From positions 62,001 to 126,000 of the forward strand of contig VXAA01000651.1 in assembly GCA_013399115.1 (NCBI GenBank): 64,000 bases of DNA. The letters run 5' to 3'. This document shows positions 59,938 through 64,000 of this stretch, piece by piece. The DNA comes from Anseranas semipalmata. Its lineage: Eukaryota > Chordata > Aves > Anseriformes > Anseranatidae. Every line of letters begins with the position of its first letter. Positions within the stretch are counted from its first letter, which is position 1. Made by a program: the position numbers and the translations under genes. Under the pieces are notes generated by a model. It was not told the DNA's origin, searched no databases, and worked only from the letters and a program-made list of their open reading frames with translations.

Positions 59938-62900
59938 GTATGTCCATTACATTATTGTGTCTTTGATAGGAGTAAGTTATACAGGTGTTTCATGCAGGAG
60001 ACCTTCTTCCTTTCTTAATTGTGTTTTATTTGAAACAAGAGGATTTCAGTCCTGGTGTGCTGTAGCAAAGCTGGCATTTTTAATCTGTTTGTGTTCTTTT
60101 TCACTCTGATCCATCTGTGTTTGGCCAGCTGTTTCCTTGTCCTCTTCTGGTTTGCACAGTCACAGGAAGGGCAAGAGAGAAACTATTTCAGTCAGCGCAT
60201 ACTATTTTCTGATATAATGTTACGTTTTTAGTGACTCCTTATCTTTTGTCTACAAAAGCTGAACTTACCAAAAGTATGTCTTTGAATATTTTAACTAAGG
60301 GATATTTGTCATTCAGCATACTCTATTTTGATATAAATGTAAAAGCTGTTGCCATCTGAAGGATTTTCAACTATTGAAAAACATGTGTTTACCCCACCCA
60401 CCCCCAGTAAAACTTCTGAACAAGTCATTTGCTATAAATATTGATCATAGACACTATGACGGTTCTAGGTACTGTAGATATCCATGAAAAACTTTATGCA
60501 TCTCTGTTACATTAACTCTATTTAGCTAAGTTCCCTAAATAATAAAGGTCTATTTGACTGTGATATATTTCAGTTAGACCATCCTTCAGATGTCCCTCCC
60601 AGTAACTTTTGTTTGGTTTTAAACAAATGTAAAAGATGGAAGGAGGTGTCAAAAATGTTAAATAACGGTTAAATAGCTACTACATTTTCCTGACAATTAG
60701 TGGCCAGTTAGAGGAGAAGGATGCAAAATAATGGTCCTTGTAGAGAAGAGCCACAGTGTGAGCTCACTGCATATCTGGTCAGCAGGCATCTCAAACAGAG
60801 CAACTAGCACACATGCACTTAGAGCCAGCAGCAACAAAAGCTGCCTCTTGTCCATCTCAGATGATGCATGGAAGGAGGAAGAGGAAGAGACAGAGAGGGG
60901 GAGAGGGGAGGAAAGGAGCTACAGCAGAGACAGAATTTTTTTTTTAAAGAAAGTATGCCATAAGGGACACTGGGTAAGAGCTGGGATGACTACCATAGGA
61001 AAGGGGAACAGGAAGGTGTTCCTATAGGAAACGTAGCTACATTGGTCCTAATGCACACAAAGCGATGTAAGCAATTGTTCCAGTGTAGCTGTACCCGTCT
61101 GCTTTGTCATGTAGACAAGCTGCCAGTGACAGATTGCCTGTCTCTTCCCCTTTACTGGGGTGAGGAGGGGCAGGCAGAGTCTATCAATGCAGCTCTTTGG
61201 AGAGGATGCACATTTGGGTGGGCAAGCATCACATAAGGGTAAAAAAATGAAGGGAGGAGAGAAGTCTCTCTTAATTTTATGTGTGGGGTCTATACCCATG
61301 CCTGCACCTATGATAGGGAATATTGACAGTTTTACTAGACAGCAGGTGCATGTGATCATCTTGACCAGCTCTGTTGAGCTAAAAGCACCTTCTTTGTACA
61401 GTACAGTGCCACTAAATAGTGTGAACAAACTCAGAATTTCACCTTATTTTTCCAAGACAGTATAACTATGCTTTACAAGATCTCCTTTTTCTACTGGAGG
61501 TATCAAGACAGAGTAGAAGTTGAAGAAGTCTGTCTGCCTCTCCTTTAGAGCATGAATGAGGTAGTGAAATGCAGGCAACACACCACTGCAATACATAAGG
61601 GCCAACTATGGGGGCCCATGACCAAAATGAGAGCGAAAGTACTGAGTGGACATGGAAGAGAAGTGCAGCTTTTCATCAGCAGTCAAAGGTGGTTACTTCA
61701 AAACCATGCCTAGGAAAGATTAAAACATTAAAGGAGTAAGGGTATACGAATTCTGGCTATGGAAACATTACATAGTGTGTCACCTGTGCCTCCATAATCG
61801 TGGGCTCTACCCCACTACTTGTAGTAACAATTTTACATTCCTGTTGTGGTGCCTGTGTTATAACTGTGTCCTTGACGGAGACAAACCCTGCAGAGAAGAG
61901 CTGTCAACAGAACAGAGTTCTGTTAAAAGACTGAACTGCTCAATACATGTTTTTTTGTTCACCAGATTGGCCAGCAATTTAATTCTAGTTGCCCCATCAC
62001 ACCTTTTTAATCAATTCAGTGCTGAAAAGAAGCAGACATTTGTGTTTACAGCAAAATAATTGTGAGCACACAAATATTTGTAATCTAGGGAAATACTGTT
62101 GCAAAGATAAAGATGAGCAAGCCTGCCTTGCATACAAAACTGTGTTGGCCTTCAGTTCTCAGTCTGCAAGCTTTAATCCATTTTCTTCCATGGACAGGAA
62201 CTTTCCATTATAATAGCTCATTTTTCTAATGTATAGGCATTAAATCAAATGCATTCACCATCTCACATATATTCCAACACATATATTCATGTGTTTCATT
62301 GGACAATTCCTTTTATAAAACGTTCTTGGTACCAAATATGAGAACAGGTGAGAATTGTACCGTTTGCATATTGAATCTTACGAAAGTCACTGACTGACCT
62401 GTGGTGGACAAAAGGAAAGCTTCCACTAAAGGGTCTGGAGTATTTTGGGGGTTTAATGTGACTGATTCATTGATAATAAGCTGGATGCATCACTGCCAGT
62501 TATATGTGGAGAGAGAGAAAGGGAGATGCAGCATTGTTGCTATATTGAATGGACACGTGGTACTTATGTATTTCACCCTGTTAGGAGATGGAAGAAGCAG
62601 ATTCTGTGTATTTCTTTTAATGTTGAAAGTCTGATTAGATTTATGCTAAAATGTTCTGTACATAACCAAGACCAAACAGCTAAATCCATAGGAATTACAG
62701 GGTTATTGAAACATAATCCAGAGGCTATGATCAAAAGCTAAAGGAGTTATTTTTCTACTTTACTTATTGTTGTTTTAAGAGTTACTTCCTGTATAAATGT
62801 AAACTGCAAGTGCATCTCTGTGTGCCCACTAGAATAAACCCATCTGTATTTGCAAGTTCAGTAGTGCTAGGAGCGTTTAATTACAATTTACAAAACAACC

Positions 62901-64000
62901 AGACTTTTTAAAAATTTAAAAATATATTTTGTCTGCAGAGGTAACATCTGGAAGCTTGGGGAAAAGACAACTGGAGCTTATAATTGAGCATATAAATACT
63001 TCATGACTCCTTAATTTTAAGCATATAAGTTGTCTTTTTTTTTCTAAGGCTACTTGTCTTCATATATTTGTTGATCACTGGAAAGGGAAGAGGGAAGGAG
63101 CAGGTGATACATTTTACTGTAGTGTTTTCAGACTTTTTTAAATGTGCAGAAAGTATCCCTATTAAGGAAAACACGTAAGTTTTTTTTTTTCTCCTAAATC
63201 TGGAAATGAAATTTGATTTGTGAACATTGAATTTGTGAACATTTGTACTCAAGTTGAGGCATAAAAAAAAAAGCTATCTGTAATTTTGCTACAGAACATT
63301 TACCTAAAAGTGCCTCTTCAGTAAAGATTCAAAGGACGAAGGATGTTATTCATGTTTTGCTCAAGGAGTTTTTAGAACATTTCCTTTACCTTTAATTTGC
63401 TGGAGATTTTTTATTCTTATTGGAGGCATATGAAAAAGGGGACTAGATTTGTTTTCAAAGGAAGTAAATGAGAATTTCCTGAGGAAGTTAAACAGATGGG
63501 TCATTTCTCCTGGGAAAACATACATACAATTACTATTATACTGTTCATAGATACCTCATAAACATAAGGTAAAAATTGAGATGGTAGTTCTGCTGGAAAC
63601 AAAAGTTACAGGGACACAGAAGGCTGTAAGTTATCGTTGTGTCTCCAACAGGTAGTATTTTTACTGCTTTTCAGTAGTGCATGCTGTGAGCGACATTTTG
63701 CCAAAATCTGTTCTGTCAACACCTTGCAACATTTCTTTGCTTTTGTTGTTCTCCAGTCAGAGAATTGCTGTCCTGAGGACAAGGGTTTGAAATTGCAAAG
63801 CTGCTGTTCTTTGATGGGGTGCAAAAGAGGCTAAACAGATGAGGACATAGTTTCTTCCTAGGGGATTTCAGGTCGTACTGTATTCCCAACAGGCAGGGTG
63901 CATCTGGGATAACTGAGGAAGTGTAGAACAACAGCAGCCCCCCCTGAAAAGTGCGGAGGGATGATCTCCCCTCTCAGCCTTTGCTCCTTGTGCCCTGAGG
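59938..64000 (+). other. Downstream SRGAP1 intron (5' part)
   Basis: Intron leading to the missing SH3 exon. Contains a purine-rich tract at about 60868-60930 and is otherwise unique-looking. No sequence resembling the expected IEAIAKFDYVG start was found. The final 60 bases are somewhat GC-rich (CCCCCCCTGAAAAGTGCGGA) but too short to identify. Confidence 0.75.
60868..60930 (+). repeat. Purine-rich (GA) tract
   Basis: About 60 bases of mainly GAGGAAGAG and GGGGAGAGG units. A simple homopurine stretch with no other recognised feature. Confidence 0.75.

Noticed and set aside
1..64000. Bacterial-type systems: operons, CRISPR, phage, restriction or toxin-antitoxin loci
   Set aside because: The window has introns, vertebrate splice sites and CR1 LINEs; no compact coding, regularly spaced repeats or bacterial motifs are present.
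1..64000. tRNA, rRNA, snRNA or microRNA genes
   Set aside because: No A/B box pairs, conserved snRNA segments or convincing long hairpins were seen by eye; structure prediction was not possible.
1..64000. Strand bias of CR1 insertions relative to the host gene
   Set aside because: Three CR1 copies are sense and three antisense (plus one ancient sense LINE); too few for any conclusion.

Overview
The window is vertebrate genomic DNA, almost certainly avian. It is mostly non-coding, AT-leaning intronic sequence. It carries several 5'-truncated CR1 LINEs whose 3' ends have the ATTCTATGAT-type terminal repeat typical of birds and other sauropsids. There are no operons, bacterial signals, RNA genes or CRISPR arrays. 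The species cannot be fixed from the sequence alone.

One gene explains all recognisable host coding sequence: SRGAP1 (SLIT-ROBO Rho GTPase-activating protein 1), on the + strand and incomplete at both ends. Fifteen successive exon positions, with two alternative exons at the ninth, run from 7581 to 59937. They encode about 599 residues, roughly residues 143 to 741 of a protein of about 1085. In order they give the rear half of the F-BAR domain (7581 to about 27400), the F-BAR extension and linker (27400 to 38560), the complete RhoGAP domain with its catalytic arginine (38560 to about 59100), and the start of the linker to the SH3 domain (59100 to 59937). The N-terminal F-BAR exons lie upstream of base 1, and the SH3 and C-terminal exons lie beyond base 64000. 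All exons have AG/GT borders and joining phases that fit.

Region by region: 1-7580 is intron with a long dead CR1 (about 1860-3993) and a short one (about 5622-6272). 7581-18741 holds three F-BAR exons and an ancient L3/CR1-like LINE remnant near 12 kb. 18742-27255 is an intron with a minus-strand CR1 that contains a small internal inversion. 27256-35918 holds exons 4 to 8. 38498-39141 holds two alternative exons that reading frame forces to be mutually exclusive. 42255-44248 holds the first RhoGAP exons. 44249-55403 is the largest intron, with one minus-strand and one young plus-strand CR1. 55404-59937 holds the last three exons, with an older minus-strand CR1 between exons 13 and 14. 59938-64000 is intron.

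The points most worth checking are: the mutually exclusive exon pair at the F-BAR/RhoGAP boundary; a 65-bp tandem duplication that copies the 3' splice site of exon 4 and creates a decoy acceptor leading to an in-frame stop; an unusual GTCTGT donor on the same exon; a microinversion inside a CR1; and a CR1 internal deletion exactly at the only ambiguous base. I found no undescribed multi-gene system.
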